A stretch of 55,799 bases of DNA, taken from contig JAFSYJ010000022.1 in the NCBI GenBank assembly GCA_017450025.1, positions 1-55,799 of the forward strand, in the 5' to 3' direction. The position numbers and the translations under genes were made by a program. The DNA comes from Clostridia bacterium (GTDB lineage: Bacteria; Bacillota; Clostridia; UMGS1883; UMGS1540). Positions 1 to 7,337 of the stretch are shown one piece after another; the stretch's first letter is position 1, and every line of letters starts with the position of its first letter. The notes below the pieces were generated by a model. It ran no database searches. It worked only from the letters and a program-made list of their open reading frames with translations, and was not told the DNA's origin.

Positions 1-170
1 CCTTATCCAGACTGTATAGTTCATTCAAAAGTACTAGCTCTTTACTTACTCTTTTGTACTGGCTTGTACTGTATCTCTCGATACTTCTTTAAAACTCAAA
101 TTCTCTTTGAGCCCTTTCACGCTATCTAATTTTCAAGGTCCTTATTGCGCCGCGAATTCCCGCGGCGCAA
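1..170 (-). other. Leader of an rRNA operon running out of the left edge
   Basis: Read on the minus strand this starts just below a strong promoter with a GC-rich hairpin (145-170, arms TTGCGCCGCG and CGCGGCGCAA). It continues into CTTGAAAATTAGATAG and a CTCAAA..TTTGAG stem-loop. Sequences of the CTTGAAAA type are typical of Firmicutes 16S leaders and rRNA spacers. No rRNA body is inside the window, so the 16S assignment is inferred from the promoter strength, leader type and direction. Confidence 0.6.
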
Positions 171-175
171 CATCT

Positions 176-204
176 ATAATAACATATAGCCTTCCCTTTG
201 TCAA
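176..204 (-). promoter_or_regulatory. Strong sigma-A promoter, probably rRNA
   Basis: On the minus strand, TTGACA (199-204) and TATTAT (176-181) are separated by exactly 17 bp. The predicted start near 169 places the GC hairpin at 145-170 at the very 5' end of the transcript. Nothing but the putative rRNA leader lies downstream before the window edge. Confidence 0.75.
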
Positions 205-252
205 GAACTTTTTTGAGTTTTTTACAAAAAATATTTTTTAAATTTTACGCTT

Positions 253-1290
253 TTATTTTCCTGCCGCAATTTTTATATTTTTTTGGTGAGATGCGCTTAT
301 TTTACCCGTGTTATGTGCGGTACTATTCAAAAAGTGAATATCAAAATGTCCGTTAAAATTGTTGCCCTTTACCCAATCAAAATTATAGCCTGCGCCATAA
401 TCTCCGCTGCGCCACGATGTCCACAGACCGCCTGCGGCGTTTTCATTTCCGCCGTGCTCGTATGACGCCGCGCTTGCCGCTATGTATCTCCCGTCTGCAA
501 TTACAATAACAGGTCTTGTGTCCCAGGTAAATGCTCCGCCCCATATTTCCTTCATCTTTGATGTATCAGATGCGGTAACTGGTTCGCAATCGGCGTGGTT
601 TGCGCCTGTGGTTCGCTTTGCGCGGAACGTTTTTCCGCTATAAAAATCCCTAACCGTAAACTCTGTACCAACAGGAACAACATACTGTGCCTGTGTCCAC
701 CAGTCAAGGTATTCGCCGTATGAATCCGATACTCTTGCCGTTTCGGGCACATGGTGAACAGGCACTTTAAGCTTCATACCTGCATAAAGCACGGTATTGT
801 CGCCCATGTTATTTACCTCGCAAAGCTCTGTATAAGGTATCCCGAATTTTTGAGACAATGTCCAAAGGTCATCACCGGAGGTTGTTGTATATGTATTATA
901 TGATACCCACGGATCTGTTGAAGCTTCTTCCGTTTTGTCGCCGTTAAGATACACGATCTGCCCTATATTGAGCCACGACGACGAGTCGGCATTATTCAGT
1001 CCCAGAAGTTCATCAAAATCCATATTGTATTTTTTTGAAATTTTCCAATATGTATCGCCGCTTTTTACGATATGTGCATCAACTCCCGGTATAAGCACCG
1101 TATCTCCGACATTTAGTCCCGATGTTTCTTCTTTTCCGTTCACCTTGAGTAAGTCGTCAAAGCTCACTTCGTACTTTTTGCTTATTTTCCAGTACGAGTC
1201 GCCCTTTTGCGCCGTGTATGCGTATGCCGGAGTTACCGACAGTGCAACCGTCGCCGCTACCGCAAATGACAATAGTTTTTTTGTTTTCAA
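253..1290 (-). CDS. Secreted protein with three LysM domains and an uncharacterised C-terminal domain
   Basis: A 345-residue exported protein. Residues 1-24 form a signal peptide ending AYA. Three LysM peptidoglycan-binding repeats follow at about 26-69, 72-115 and 134-178; each carries the G-D-x-Y/L-W-x-I/L core. The last ~160 residues form a domain often seen behind LysM repeats in Clostridia, with conserved-looking His and Asp residues (NHAD near the middle, GHFDIHFLNS and an HQ near the end). This suggests a metal site, but I cannot name an activity. The start codon is TTG, chosen because AAGGAGG (1298-1304) sits 7 bp upstream. It probably acts in the cell wall or spore coat. It lies between the rRNA promoter and the ribosomal protein operon with its own RBS. 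Confidence 0.85.
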   Translation of the reverse strand: MKTKKLLSFAVAATVALSVTPAYAYTAQKGDSYWKISKKYEVSFDDLLKVNGKEETSGLNVGDTVLIPGVDAHIVKSGDTYWKISKKYNMDFDELLGLNNADSSSWLNIGQIVYLNGDKTEEASTDPWVSYNTYTTTSGDDLWTLSQKFGIPYTELCEVNNMGDNTVLYAGMKLKVPVHHVPETARVSDSYGEYLDWWTQAQYVVPVGTEFTVRDFYSGKTFRAKRTTGANHADCEPVTASDTSKMKEIWGGAFTWDTRPVIVIADGRYIAASAASYEHGGNENAAGGLWTSWRSGDYGAGYNFDWVKGNNFNGHFDIHFLNSTAHNTGKISASHQKNIKIAAGK

Positions 1291-1397
1291 AGTTCTTCCT
1301 CCTTTATTTTTACAATAATATTACCTCAATATTATATTTCGGTAAAAGCAATTTCAAACCTTTATGTAAATAATGGAAAGAACTTATTAAAAGGTAC

Positions 1398-1427
1398 AAA
1401 AAAAGCTGCACTTTCGCACAGCTTTTT
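1398..1427 (-). terminator. Intrinsic terminator of the ribosomal protein operon
   Basis: On the minus strand a 12-bp stem with two wobbles and a GAAA tetraloop is followed by a T run. It lies 26 bp past the rplL stop codon and closes the rpmG-to-rplL transcription unit. Confidence 0.9.
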
Positions 1428-1452
1428 AAGTAAGTCAAAATTATAAATTAAA

Positions 1453-1821
1453 TTATTTAACTTCAACCTTTGCGCCAACTTCTTCGAGTTTAGCTTTGAT
1501 AGCTTCAGCATCTTCTTTGCCAACGCCTTCTTTAACAGCCTTAGGAGCAGATTCAACAAGCTCCTTAGCTTCTTTAAGACCAAGACCTGTGATCTCACGA
1601 ACAACCTTTATAACCTTGATCTTCTCTGCGCCTGCTTCTGCAAGAACAACATCAAATTCTGTCTTTTCTGCAGTAGATTCTGCAGCGCCGCCTGCAGCAA
1701 CAACTGCTACGGGAGCAGCCGCGCTAACACCGAACTCTTCTTCCATCATTTTAACGAGCTCAGCAACTTCTAACAATTTTAATTCTTTAATTTCAGCAAT
1801 AATGCCTTCTAAATTTGCCAT
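1453..1821 (-). CDS. rplL: 50S ribosomal protein L7/L12
   Basis: A 122-residue L7/L12 stalk protein, which recruits translation GTPases to the ribosome. The N-terminal dimerisation helices (about 1-35), an Ala/Gly-rich hinge (about 36-52) and the C-terminal domain with the [15 protein letters not shown] core are all present, and the length is normal for the family. The ATG follows a good AGGAGG. It is the last gene of the operon, directly behind rplJ as in almost all bacteria, and a strong terminator follows. L10 and L7/L12 are normally co-regulated through the L10 leader, here at 2561-2650. Confidence 0.98.
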   Translation of the reverse strand: MANLEGIIAEIKELKLLEVAELVKMMEEEFGVSAAAPVAVVAAGGAAESTAEKTEFDVVLAEAGAEKIKVIKVVREITGLGLKEAKELVESAPKAVKEGVGKEDAEAIKAKLEEVGAKVEVK

Positions 1822-1867
1822 TATAATTTACCTCCTAATAAATTTAAATTTGATTATATTTTTTTAA

Positions 1868-2530
1868 TTACTCCTCAGCGGGAGCTTCTTCAGGTGCTTC
1901 GGGAGCTGCCTCGGGAGCTGCTTCTTCAGCAGGAGCTTCTGCGGGGGCTTCAGCCTCAGCGGGAGCTTCGGGAGCGTCTGCTACTACTACTTCAGGCGTT
2001 TCTTCCGGTACATTCTTTGCTGCAAGGTCAACAGGTTCTACACCTGTGTCAACGATAGCCTGCAATGTTCTTACAAGGTTGGATACAGGAGCGTTCAAGC
2101 TGCTGAGAATAGTAGCAAGAAGAACTTCTCTCGACGGTGTTTCTGCAAGGCTCTTAATTTCGTTAAGAGACAAAACAGCGCCGTCCATAAAGCCTGATTT
2201 GATTTCCAAAGCTTCGTTATTTTTTGCGAAGTCTGCAATGATCTTTGCAGGAGCAACAGGGTCATCTGTGCTCATTGCAATAGCAGTAGGTCCGTTGAAA
2301 ACAGGATCAAGATCCTCTAAATTAACCTCTTTTATAGCAAATTTGCACAGAGTGTTTTTGATAACCTTGTATTCAACGCCTGCTTCTCTGAGCTTCTTTC
2401 TAAGGTCGGTATCATCAGCAACGGATAAGCCGCGATAGTCAACTATAATACCTGACGCTGCATTTTTGAATTTTTCAACAAGTTCTGCAACCATCTGTTT
2501 TTTCTGATTCAACACTTTTTCGTTTGGCAT
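1868..2530 (-). CDS. rplJ: 50S ribosomal protein L10 with a long acidic Ala/Pro/Glu tail
   Basis: L10 anchors the L7/L12 dimers on the 23S rRNA and represses its own operon. Residues 1 to about 165 match a normal L10 (start MPNEKVLNQKK, core GIIVDYRGLSVADDT). The protein then runs on for about 50 residues of almost only Ala, Pro, Glu and Val (PAEAEAPAEAPAEEAAPEAA and similar). L10 is usually 165-180 residues, so this 220-residue version is long. I chose ATG at 2528-2530: the upstream in-frame GTG lies inside the AGGAGGTG ribosome binding site (2541-2547). The tail shares the Ala-rich composition of ribosomal stalk hinges, but its role is unknown. Confidence 0.96.
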   Translation of the reverse strand: MPNEKVLNQKKQMVAELVEKFKNAASGIIVDYRGLSVADDTDLRKKLREAGVEYKVIKNTLCKFAIKEVNLEDLDPVFNGPTAIAMSTDDPVAPAKIIADFAKNNEALEIKSGFMDGAVLSLNEIKSLAETPSREVLLATILSSLNAPVSNLVRTLQAIVDTGVEPVDLAAKNVPEETPEVVVADAPEAPAEAEAPAEAPAEEAAPEAAPEAPEEAPAEE

Positions 2531-2560
2531 TTTACTATACACCTCCTCGTTTTATTTATG

Positions 2561-2650
2561 AAAAAAGTTTTCCGCCCGCAGACGGAAAACTCATAAGATC
2601 ACATAAAAGTTTTCCTCGGCAGGATTTACCTTTATACCTGCTGTCTGCGG
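2561..2650 (-). promoter_or_regulatory. L10 leader (r-protein attenuator) upstream of rplJ
   Basis: Between rplA and rplJ the minus strand carries the L10-leader signature (GCAGACAGCAGG .. AATCCTGCCGAGG). It is followed by a terminator hairpin at 2561-2590 (GTTTTCCG / CGGAAAAC plus six Ts). The leader sequence GGAAAAC just upstream can pair instead with the GTTTTCC 5' arm of the terminator, forming an antiterminator. Two mutually exclusive structures are thus visible. In the known mechanism, L10(L12)4 binding to the leader favours the terminator. Confidence 0.85.
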
Positions 2651-2675
2651 AAATATTTTAATTTAAAATATTTGA

Positions 2676-3371
2676 TTAGTCTGCAAGCTTAGCGGTGTTT
2701 ACCTTGACGCCGGGGCCCATTGTAGAAGATACGCTTACGCTCTTAAGATACTGTCCCTTTGCTGCTGCCGGCTTAGCTTTAATAATTGCACTCATAAGAG
2801 TAGAGAAGTTCTCAACAAGCTTTTCCTGACCAAAGGATACCTTTCCAACAGGGCAGTGAATGATGTTCGTCTTATCAAGACGGTACTCAATTTTACCTGC
2901 CTTAATATCTGTAACGGCACGCGCTACATCCATTGTTACTGTACCTGCCTTCGGGTTTGGCATTAAGCCCTTAGGACCGAGAACACGACCGATGCGACCT
3001 ACAACGCCCATCATATCAGGAGTTGCGACTACAACATCAAATTCAAACCAATTTTCTTTTTGAATTTTTTCTACGAGTTCCTCAGCACCTACATAATCTG
3101 CGCCTGCGCCTTCAGCTTCGGCAACTTTATCGCCTTTGGCAAAAACCAAAACTCTGATTTTTTTACCTGTTCCGTGTGGCAATACAACCGCACCGCGAAC
3201 CTGCTGGTCAGCGTGACGCGAGTCAACTCCCAATCTGATATGGGCTTCAACAGTTTCGTCAAATTTAGCTTTTGCAGCATCAACAACGAGCTTTAATGCT
3301 GCATCAGCATCGTAAAGCGTAGCTCTGTCAACGAGTTTTGCGCTTTCGATATACTTTTTACCTCTTTTCAA
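2676..3371 (-). CDS. rplA: 50S ribosomal protein L1
   Basis: A 231-residue L1 protein, forming the L1 stalk that moves E-site tRNA; it is also the repressor of the L11 operon. Typical blocks are present: [31 protein letters not shown] and the GKIEYRLDK region. The start is TTG, supported by AAGGAGG (3381-3387) 9 bp upstream and by the family start (MKRGKKYIE). It follows rplK by 68 bp, a gap that contains an L1-type binding hairpin. Confidence 0.98.
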   Translation of the reverse strand: MKRGKKYIESAKLVDRATLYDADAALKLVVDAAKAKFDETVEAHIRLGVDSRHADQQVRGAVVLPHGTGKKIRVLVFAKGDKVAEAEGAGADYVGAEELVEKIQKENWFEFDVVVATPDMMGVVGRIGRVLGPKGLMPNPKAGTVTMDVARAVTDIKAGKIEYRLDKTNIIHCPVGKVSFGQEKLVENFSTLMSAIIKAKPAAAKGQYLKSVSVSSTMGPGVKVNTAKLAD

Positions 3372-3387
3372 AATTCAAAACCTCCTT

Positions 3388-3414
3388 GTGGTCAAGCGGG
3401 CAAAGCCCTCCCAC
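3388..3414 (-). promoter_or_regulatory. L1-binding operator hairpin before rplA
   Basis: The minus-strand RNA reads GTGGGAGGG .. GCCCGC .. ACCAC, which mimics the L1 site on 23S rRNA. It overlaps the region just upstream of the rplA RBS. A second copy sits before rplK (3892-3924). Known role: L1 binds such sites and represses translation of rplK-rplA. Confidence 0.75.
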
Positions 3415-3439
3415 ATATTAAATTCCACAGCAGTTATAA

Positions 3440-3865
3440 TCAGTCTGCAACTTCGATACCCATACTTCTTGCGGTACCTGCGATCATACTCATTGCCGAT
3501 TCGATATTTGCCGCATTCAAATCGGGCATTTTCATTTCAGCAATTTCTCTGAGCTGATCCTTTGTAACCTTAGCTACCTTTGTTTTGTTCGGAACGCCCG
3601 AACCGCTTTCGATCTTACAAGCCTTCTTCAGCAAAACGGCTGCCGGAGGGGTCTTTGTAATAAAGCTGAACGATCTGTCGGCGTAAACAGTAATAACAAC
3701 AGGGATAATAAGACCTGCGTCTTTAGCTGTTTTTTCGTTAAATTCTTTTGTGAACTGAACGATATTTACACCGTACTGACCGAGTGCAGGACCAACCGGG
3801 GGTGCCGGCGTAGCCTTACCTGCAGGAATCTGAAGCTTGATGTAACCTGAAATTTTCTGTGCCAT
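3440..3865 (-). CDS. rplK: 50S ribosomal protein L11
   Basis: A 141-residue L11, part of the GTPase-associated centre. The N-terminal domain has the proline-rich switch ([16 protein letters not shown]). The C-terminal RNA-binding domain ends with the usual SMGIEV. The open frame extends 25 codons further upstream, but that stretch has no RBS and would translate the L1 operator. ATG at 3863-3865 with AAGGAGGTG (3875-3883) 9 bp upstream gives the family start MAQKISGY. The gene sits between nusG and rplA. Confidence 0.97.
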   Translation of the reverse strand: MAQKISGYIKLQIPAGKATPAPPVGPALGQYGVNIVQFTKEFNEKTAKDAGLIIPVVITVYADRSFSFITKTPPAAVLLKKACKIESGSGVPNKTKVAKVTKDQLREIAEMKMPDLNAANIESAMSMIAGTARSMGIEVAD

Positions 3866-3891
3866 GAAATGTACACCTCCTTGATAAAAAT

Positions 3892-3924
3892 GTGGTAATT
3901 GGCGGGTGGTACTCACCCTCCCAC
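3892..3924 (-). promoter_or_regulatory. L1-binding operator hairpin before rplK
   Basis: The minus-strand RNA has GTGGGAGGG, then ACCACCCGCC, then ATTACCAC. This is the purine-rich bulged helix known as the L1 operator in L11 leaders of Firmicutes. It lies a few bases upstream of the rplK ribosome binding site, so bound L1 would block initiation. Confidence 0.75.
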
Positions 3925-3964
3925 TCTGCCGTAACGACAATATATCAACAAACCATAAGGTTTA

Positions 3965-4492
3965 TTAATCCAAAGGTTCTACCTGATGGAATTCAAGATC
4001 AACAGGTGTCTCTCTGCCGAACATTGAAACCTTAACGCGAAGCTTTTGCTTTTCTTCGTTTATTTCTTCAACTATGCCAACAAAGCTTTCAAGCGGTCCG
4101 TCGGTGATCCGCACATTATCGCCAAGCTCAAAATCAATTTTAATAACGCGCTTTTCAACGCCCATTGCGTCGACTTCTTTTTCTGACAGCGGAACGGGCT
4201 TTGAGCCGGGACCTACGAACCCTGTAACGCCGCGCGTATTACGCACAACATACCAGCTTTCATCAGTCATAATCATTTTAACAAAAACATAACCGGGATA
4301 TACTTTGCGCGAAACGACTTTTTGTTCGTCGCCCTTTTTTTCAACAACTTCTTCCATCGGAACGCTTATATCAAAAAACAAGTCCTGCATACCGCGGTTT
4401 TCGATAGTTTTTTCTATATTTGCTTTTACTTTGTTTTCATACCCCGAATAGGTATGCACAACATACCATTTTGCATTAGACGCCATAAGCAT
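3965..4492 (-). CDS. nusG: Transcription termination/antitermination protein NusG
   Basis: About 175 residues. The NGN domain is N-terminal (AKWYVVHTYSGYENKV, then VYPGYVFVKM). The C-terminal KOW domain contains GDNVRITDGPLESFVGIVEE. NusG binds RNA polymerase and links it to Rho, NusE/S10 or the ribosome. ATG at 4490-4492 (MLMASNAK) or the next one at 4484-4486 are both possible; the frame stays open upstream, but that part covers the RBS. The GGAGGAGGAG ribosome site is about 15 nt from the start, and a small hairpin (4496-4511) lies between them. The gene follows secE as in most bacteria. Confidence 0.97.
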   Translation of the reverse strand: MLMASNAKWYVVHTYSGYENKVKANIEKTIENRGMQDLFFDISVPMEEVVEKKGDEQKVVSRKVYPGYVFVKMIMTDESWYVVRNTRGVTGFVGPGSKPVPLSEKEVDAMGVEKRVIKIDFELGDNVRITDGPLESFVGIVEEINEEKQKLRVKVSMFGRETPVDLEFHQVEPLD

Positions 4493-4563
4493 AAAGGAAC
4501 CGAAAGGCTCCTCCTCCTTTTTAAGAATTTGAGTGTACGGAAGTAACCGCACTATGCTTTAAA

Positions 4564-4770
4564 TTATTTGGATACAAATGAAGTAACACTCCAGCCAAAT
4601 AGAGCATCAAGTAGCCATATGCAAACGCCGACAACCAAAATACTGACAATAACAACGCCTGTGTTATTTCTGACCTGGCTCCATGTCGGCCATACAACCT
4701 TTTTCAATTCTGCTTTTATTTCTCTGAAAAATTTAGCAATGCGTGCAAAAAAGCCGCCGTTTTTGCTCAT
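4564..4770 (-). CDS. secE: Preprotein translocase subunit SecE
   Basis: A 68-residue single-span SecE, which clamps SecY in the SecYEG channel. The amphipathic helix with KAELKKVVWPTW precedes one membrane segment (about residues 38-58, VVIVSILVVGVCIWLLDALF). The length is normal for Gram-positive SecE. The ATG has a GAGGGGTG ribosome site. It lies between rpmG and nusG as part of the same operon. Confidence 0.96.
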   Translation of the reverse strand: MSKNGGFFARIAKFFREIKAELKKVVWPTWSQVRNNTGVVIVSILVVGVCIWLLDALFGWSVTSFVSK

Positions 4771-4877
4771 AATTATTCACCCCTCAAAAAATATATCATT
4801 CCCAAAGCGTAAAACAATAGCTGTCCCAATTGAGGATATTTGTGCAGACAGAACTTGTCTTATCCGCAGTTTAAAAT

Positions 4878-5027
4878 TTATTTTGTTTCTCTGTGGAGAG
4901 TGTGCTTTCTGCAAAATCTGCAGTATTTTTTCATTTCTATACGGTCAGGACTGTTCTTCTTGTTCTTCATTGTATTATAATTACGCTGTTTACATTCTGA
5001 ACAAGCCAAAGTTATTTTAACTCTCAT
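4878..5027 (-). CDS. rpmG: 50S ribosomal protein L33
   Basis: A 49-codon gene read by hand on the minus strand. The protein starts [17 protein letters not shown] and ends [16 protein letters not shown]. The four cysteines (CSEC and CRFC) form the zinc-ribbon of the Cys+ L33 type. AGGAGGTG (5034-5041) lies 6 bp upstream of the ATG. It is the first gene of the rpmG-secE-nusG-rplKAJL unit, behind a consensus promoter at 5084-5112. Confidence 0.96.
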   Translation of the reverse strand: MRVKITLACSECKQRNYNTMKNKKNSPDRIEMKKYCRFCRKHTLHRETK

Positions 5028-5055
5028 TTACGACACCTCCTATTTTAACCCACAC

Positions 5056-5077
5056 AAAAAAAACTTCTGTGAGAAGT
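5056..5077 (-). terminator. Short hairpin with U tract at the 5' end of the rpmG transcript
   Basis: On the minus strand, ACTTCT-CAC-AGAAGT is followed by at least seven Ts. It fits an intrinsic terminator for the upstream operon (5120-7015). However, it lies downstream of the rpmG -10 box, so it starts at the predicted transcription start and is also the first element of the rpmG leader. Confidence 0.7.
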
Positions 5078-5083
5078 AAAATA

Positions 5084-5112
5084 ATTCTAACATATTTTGC
5101 AAGTATTGTCAA
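5084..5112 (-). promoter_or_regulatory. Promoter of the rpmG-secE-nusG-rpl operon
   Basis: TTGACA (5107-5112) and TAGAAT (5084-5089) with a 17-bp spacer on the minus strand. It sits between the end of the 5120-5584 gene and rpmG. Confidence 0.85.
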
Positions 5113-5119
5113 CTGTTTT

Positions 5120-5584
5120 TTAAATATTTTTAATTTTTTTTGACAAATAAGTAATTGTTATACTTAAAACTATATCATAAACGACAAATACTGCCGCTCC
5201 CGCTACAATCAGCCAAATGGAAAAGCCCTTTATAAAAATAGCAAAGAATGCAGAAGCCGCCGCAAAATACACAGCGATTTTTATGCACCATTCCACCCAA
5301 AGGATTCCGATTTTTTCAATAAGGCTTTTGCAAAGCGCATAAGCTGCAAGCAAAGCAAATTCAAGGCACAGCAGCTTATCGGGAACAAATATAAATACAA
5401 GTGCCGCCGCCGCAACAAGCGTGCAGACAGCGTAAGTTCTGCCGCACTTTATTAACGAAAGCGGCAAAAACACCGTCGCAAGACACAGCAAAAAAAGAGT
5501 ATTTGTAGTTATTACCGCCGTCAAAAGCATACAAACAAGCGACATTGCGGCACACATTGCGGAAAAAGTAATTTTTTTAGCCAT
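5120..5584 (-). CDS. Small integral membrane protein, function unknown
   Basis: A 154-residue, very hydrophobic protein with about five membrane segments and short Lys-rich loops. The N-terminus MAKKITFSAMCAAMSLVCML resembles small Clostridia membrane proteins that look like transporter S-components, but no substrate motif is visible. It has GAGGTG as its RBS, and this overlaps the stop codon region of the J-domain gene 8 bp upstream. It is therefore the last gene of a three-gene operon with the J-domain protein and the DUF5685 protein. No function is assigned. Confidence 0.75.
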   Translation of the reverse strand: MAKKITFSAMCAAMSLVCMLLTAVITTNTLFLLCLATVFLPLSLIKCGRTYAVCTLVAAAALVFIFVPDKLLCLEFALLAAYALCKSLIEKIGILWVEWCIKIAVYFAAASAFFAIFIKGFSIWLIVAGAAVFVVYDIVLSITITYLSKKIKNI

Positions 5585-5592
5585 TTTTCACC

Positions 5593-6183
5593 TCAGCAGC
5601 ACGGAATAAGGTCGCCGCCCATACACTCGCAGCAGCAGTCGGCGCACAAAAGCGATGAGCAGCAGTCGCAGGGAGACATACCGCCACCTCCGTTGTTCAT
5701 TGTTACATTACGGTACGCATTCGTTCTGTTTGTAATATTGTCCCGTGCGTTTCTGTATTCGGCATTATTCGGTTCTTTTGCCGAAGCAATATTAAAGTAA
5801 TTTATAGCTCTGTCTATCCAGCCGCGCTTCATAGCTATAACGCCCATTAAGTAAAAATATTCTGCGCTGTTTTTGTCTTTTTGCTCCAGCAAAGCGGCTG
5901 CATCGTCAAGCATACCATGATTTATCAAGTTTCTGACATCAATATACTGAGCAGAATATCCGCCCGAATATGCAGAGTTATAATCAGAAGTTGATGACGA
6001 CGCGCCGTTCATTATCATATCATACGCCTCGTTTACTTCCTTCAGTTTTTCTTCTGCCAAATCTTTAAGCGGATTGTTGGCATATTTATCGGGATGATAT
6101 TTTTTTACCAAATCGTAGTACGCTTTTTTAACTGTCTCTGCATCTGCGTTTTCCGGAACGCCGAGTACCTTATAAGGATTCAT
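5593..6183 (-). CDS. J-domain protein with TPR-like middle and Cys-rich tail
   Basis: A 196-residue DnaJ-family co-chaperone. The N-terminal J domain (about 1-65) contains the HPD motif (KKYHPDKY) needed to stimulate DnaK ATPase. Residues about 90-150 look like a TPR pair (AEYFYLMGVIAMKRGWIDRA). The last 25 residues are a cysteine cluster (CDCCSSLLCADCCCECMGG and a final CC) that could bind metal or be acylated. I chose ATG at 6181-6183 because GAGAGG lies 8 bp upstream; a TTG two codons earlier is too close to it. It overlaps the end of the DUF5685 gene by 14 bp, so the two are translationally coupled and probably work together. Confidence 0.85.
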   Translation of the reverse strand: MNPYKVLGVPENADAETVKKAYYDLVKKYHPDKYANNPLKDLAEEKLKEVNEAYDMIMNGASSSTSDYNSAYSGGYSAQYIDVRNLINHGMLDDAAALLEQKDKNSAEYFYLMGVIAMKRGWIDRAINYFNIASAKEPNNAEYRNARDNITNRTNAYRNVTMNNGGGGMSPCDCCSSLLCADCCCECMGGDLIPCC

Positions 6184-7015
6184 TTGCAATACCTCTCAAT
6201 ATTTTTTCCTGTTCCTGCGGAAGCCCTGTATATATAATGTTATCGAGGATTCCTTTGTTTCGTTTTATATCAAGCAGTTCATAAGCCGCGGAAGCATTTT
6301 CAAGTGTAAAAGTCATCGAAAGCTCTAATTTTGATTTTTCATTTTCAAGGCTGTCATATTTCACGGCATAAGGGTTATACGAATTCGTTTTTTTATCGTT
6401 TTCAAAATCCGCGATAGCGTCAATGAGATAAATCCATCTGCCGATGTAATAACCGAGGTAGTAAAGCTGCTTTTTTTCGTTTTCGGGCGCAAAATCAGGT
6501 GTAAAAATGCTGCCCATCAATCCCGCGAAGCAATCTGCGGCGATGTCTGTATCTCCGCAGTTGTCTTTTTCAAGCGAGTCAAGCTTTGCAAGGCTTTTTT
6601 GCACCTTGCTGCAAAGAACATCGTATTCCGCGGCCGCTTTTTTGTTTGCATTTTTTAAAAAAGCCATACCCAACGACGCTTTTATGCTGCTTTTGTCCTT
6701 TTTATCGTCAAAAAGCTTCATATATGAAAGAATAACTCCGGCAAACGCTGCATAATCAACTGCTGTGCAGTCATAAACAACAGGTCTTTTTCTTAAAGGA
6801 TGAAGAACGCACCGCTGCGTTTTTACCTTGTAATCGCTTTCTGAAACTGCGCTGAGTACCGCAGCGAGAAAAGTCATATCGTAATTTGTTGTAAGTCTCG
6901 GAATATTGCCGAAATATTTTTTGTTTGCCATACATATTCCGCAGTAAATCGCCCTGTATAAATTGTAATCTTTAATTTTAAGCTCGTTTTTGCACACCTT
7001 TACATAGCCAAACAA
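6170..7015 (-). CDS. DUF5685 family protein
   Basis: A 281-residue protein that I recognise as DUF5685, starting FGYVKVCKNELKIKDYNLYRAIYCGIC. The early CGIC cysteines and the later D/N-rich helices (YIGRWIYLIDAIADFENDKK, NSYNP) are typical. Its biochemical role is unknown; the helices with DAIADFENDKK recall all-alpha metal-binding folds, but I make no claim. The frame is open to an ATG at 7037-7039, but the -10 box is at 7040-7045, so that codon lies at or before the transcription start. TTG at 7013-7015 has AGGAG 9 bp upstream and gives the family N-terminus. The J-domain gene overlaps its end. Confidence 0.85.
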   Translation of the reverse strand: MFGYVKVCKNELKIKDYNLYRAIYCGICMANKKYFGNIPRLTTNYDMTFLAAVLSAVSESDYKVKTQRCVLHPLRKRPVVYDCTAVDYAAFAGVILSYMKLFDDKKDKSSIKASLGMAFLKNANKKAAAEYDVLCSKVQKSLAKLDSLEKDNCGDTDIAADCFAGLMGSIFTPDFAPENEKKQLYYLGYYIGRWIYLIDAIADFENDKKTNSYNPYAVKYDSLENEKSKLELSMTFTLENASAAYELLDIKRNKGILDNIIYTGLPQEQEKILRGIANESL

Positions 7016-7039
7016 ATCATACAACTCCTGTCTGCACAT

Positions 7040-7068
7040 ATTTTATCATAAAGGTTATTGCAATACAA
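7040..7068 (-). promoter_or_regulatory. Promoter of the DUF5685/J-domain operon
   Basis: TTGTAT (7063-7068) and TAAAAT (7040-7045) with a 17-bp spacer on the minus strand. The implied start near 7033 decides the TTG start codon of the downstream gene. Confidence 0.65.
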
Positions 7069-7337
7069 TAACAAAATTGTAAACAATTTCAGACAGCGAA
7101 AAAGTCGCCCGAACGCATAAAATTATATAACACGGTTGGCGGATTTTTACTATATTATATATAAAATATTATTTGTGTTTTTCAAAAAGTATTGCTATGA
7201 ATGCTTTTAACGATTTGCCCCTCTACCGTACCCTTGTACGCCGACGAGCGCCAAATCGTCAAATCTGCCTTCCTTTTTCGCAGTCTGCCGGACAGCACAA
7301 AAGTCGCCATACAGCGAAAAAGACTGTAAACAAGTTT
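7069..7337. other. Intergenic stretch with short repeats, no gene seen
   Basis: The short elements ACAGCGAAAAAG and AAAAGTCGCC each occur twice, in swapped order (7092-7110 and 7299-7324). The plus-strand open frame across it (7173-7445) has no RBS and runs into the XRE gene from the opposite strand. I see no RNA gene here; it may be decayed sequence. Confidence 0.4.

Noticed and set aside
3866..3940. 25-codon N-terminal extension of L11
   Set aside because: It would translate the L1 operator and lacks an RBS; L11 proteins start at MAQK.
4771..4877. tRNA-Trp between rpmG and secE, as in several Firmicutes
   Set aside because: No cloverleaf can be drawn in the 107 bp.
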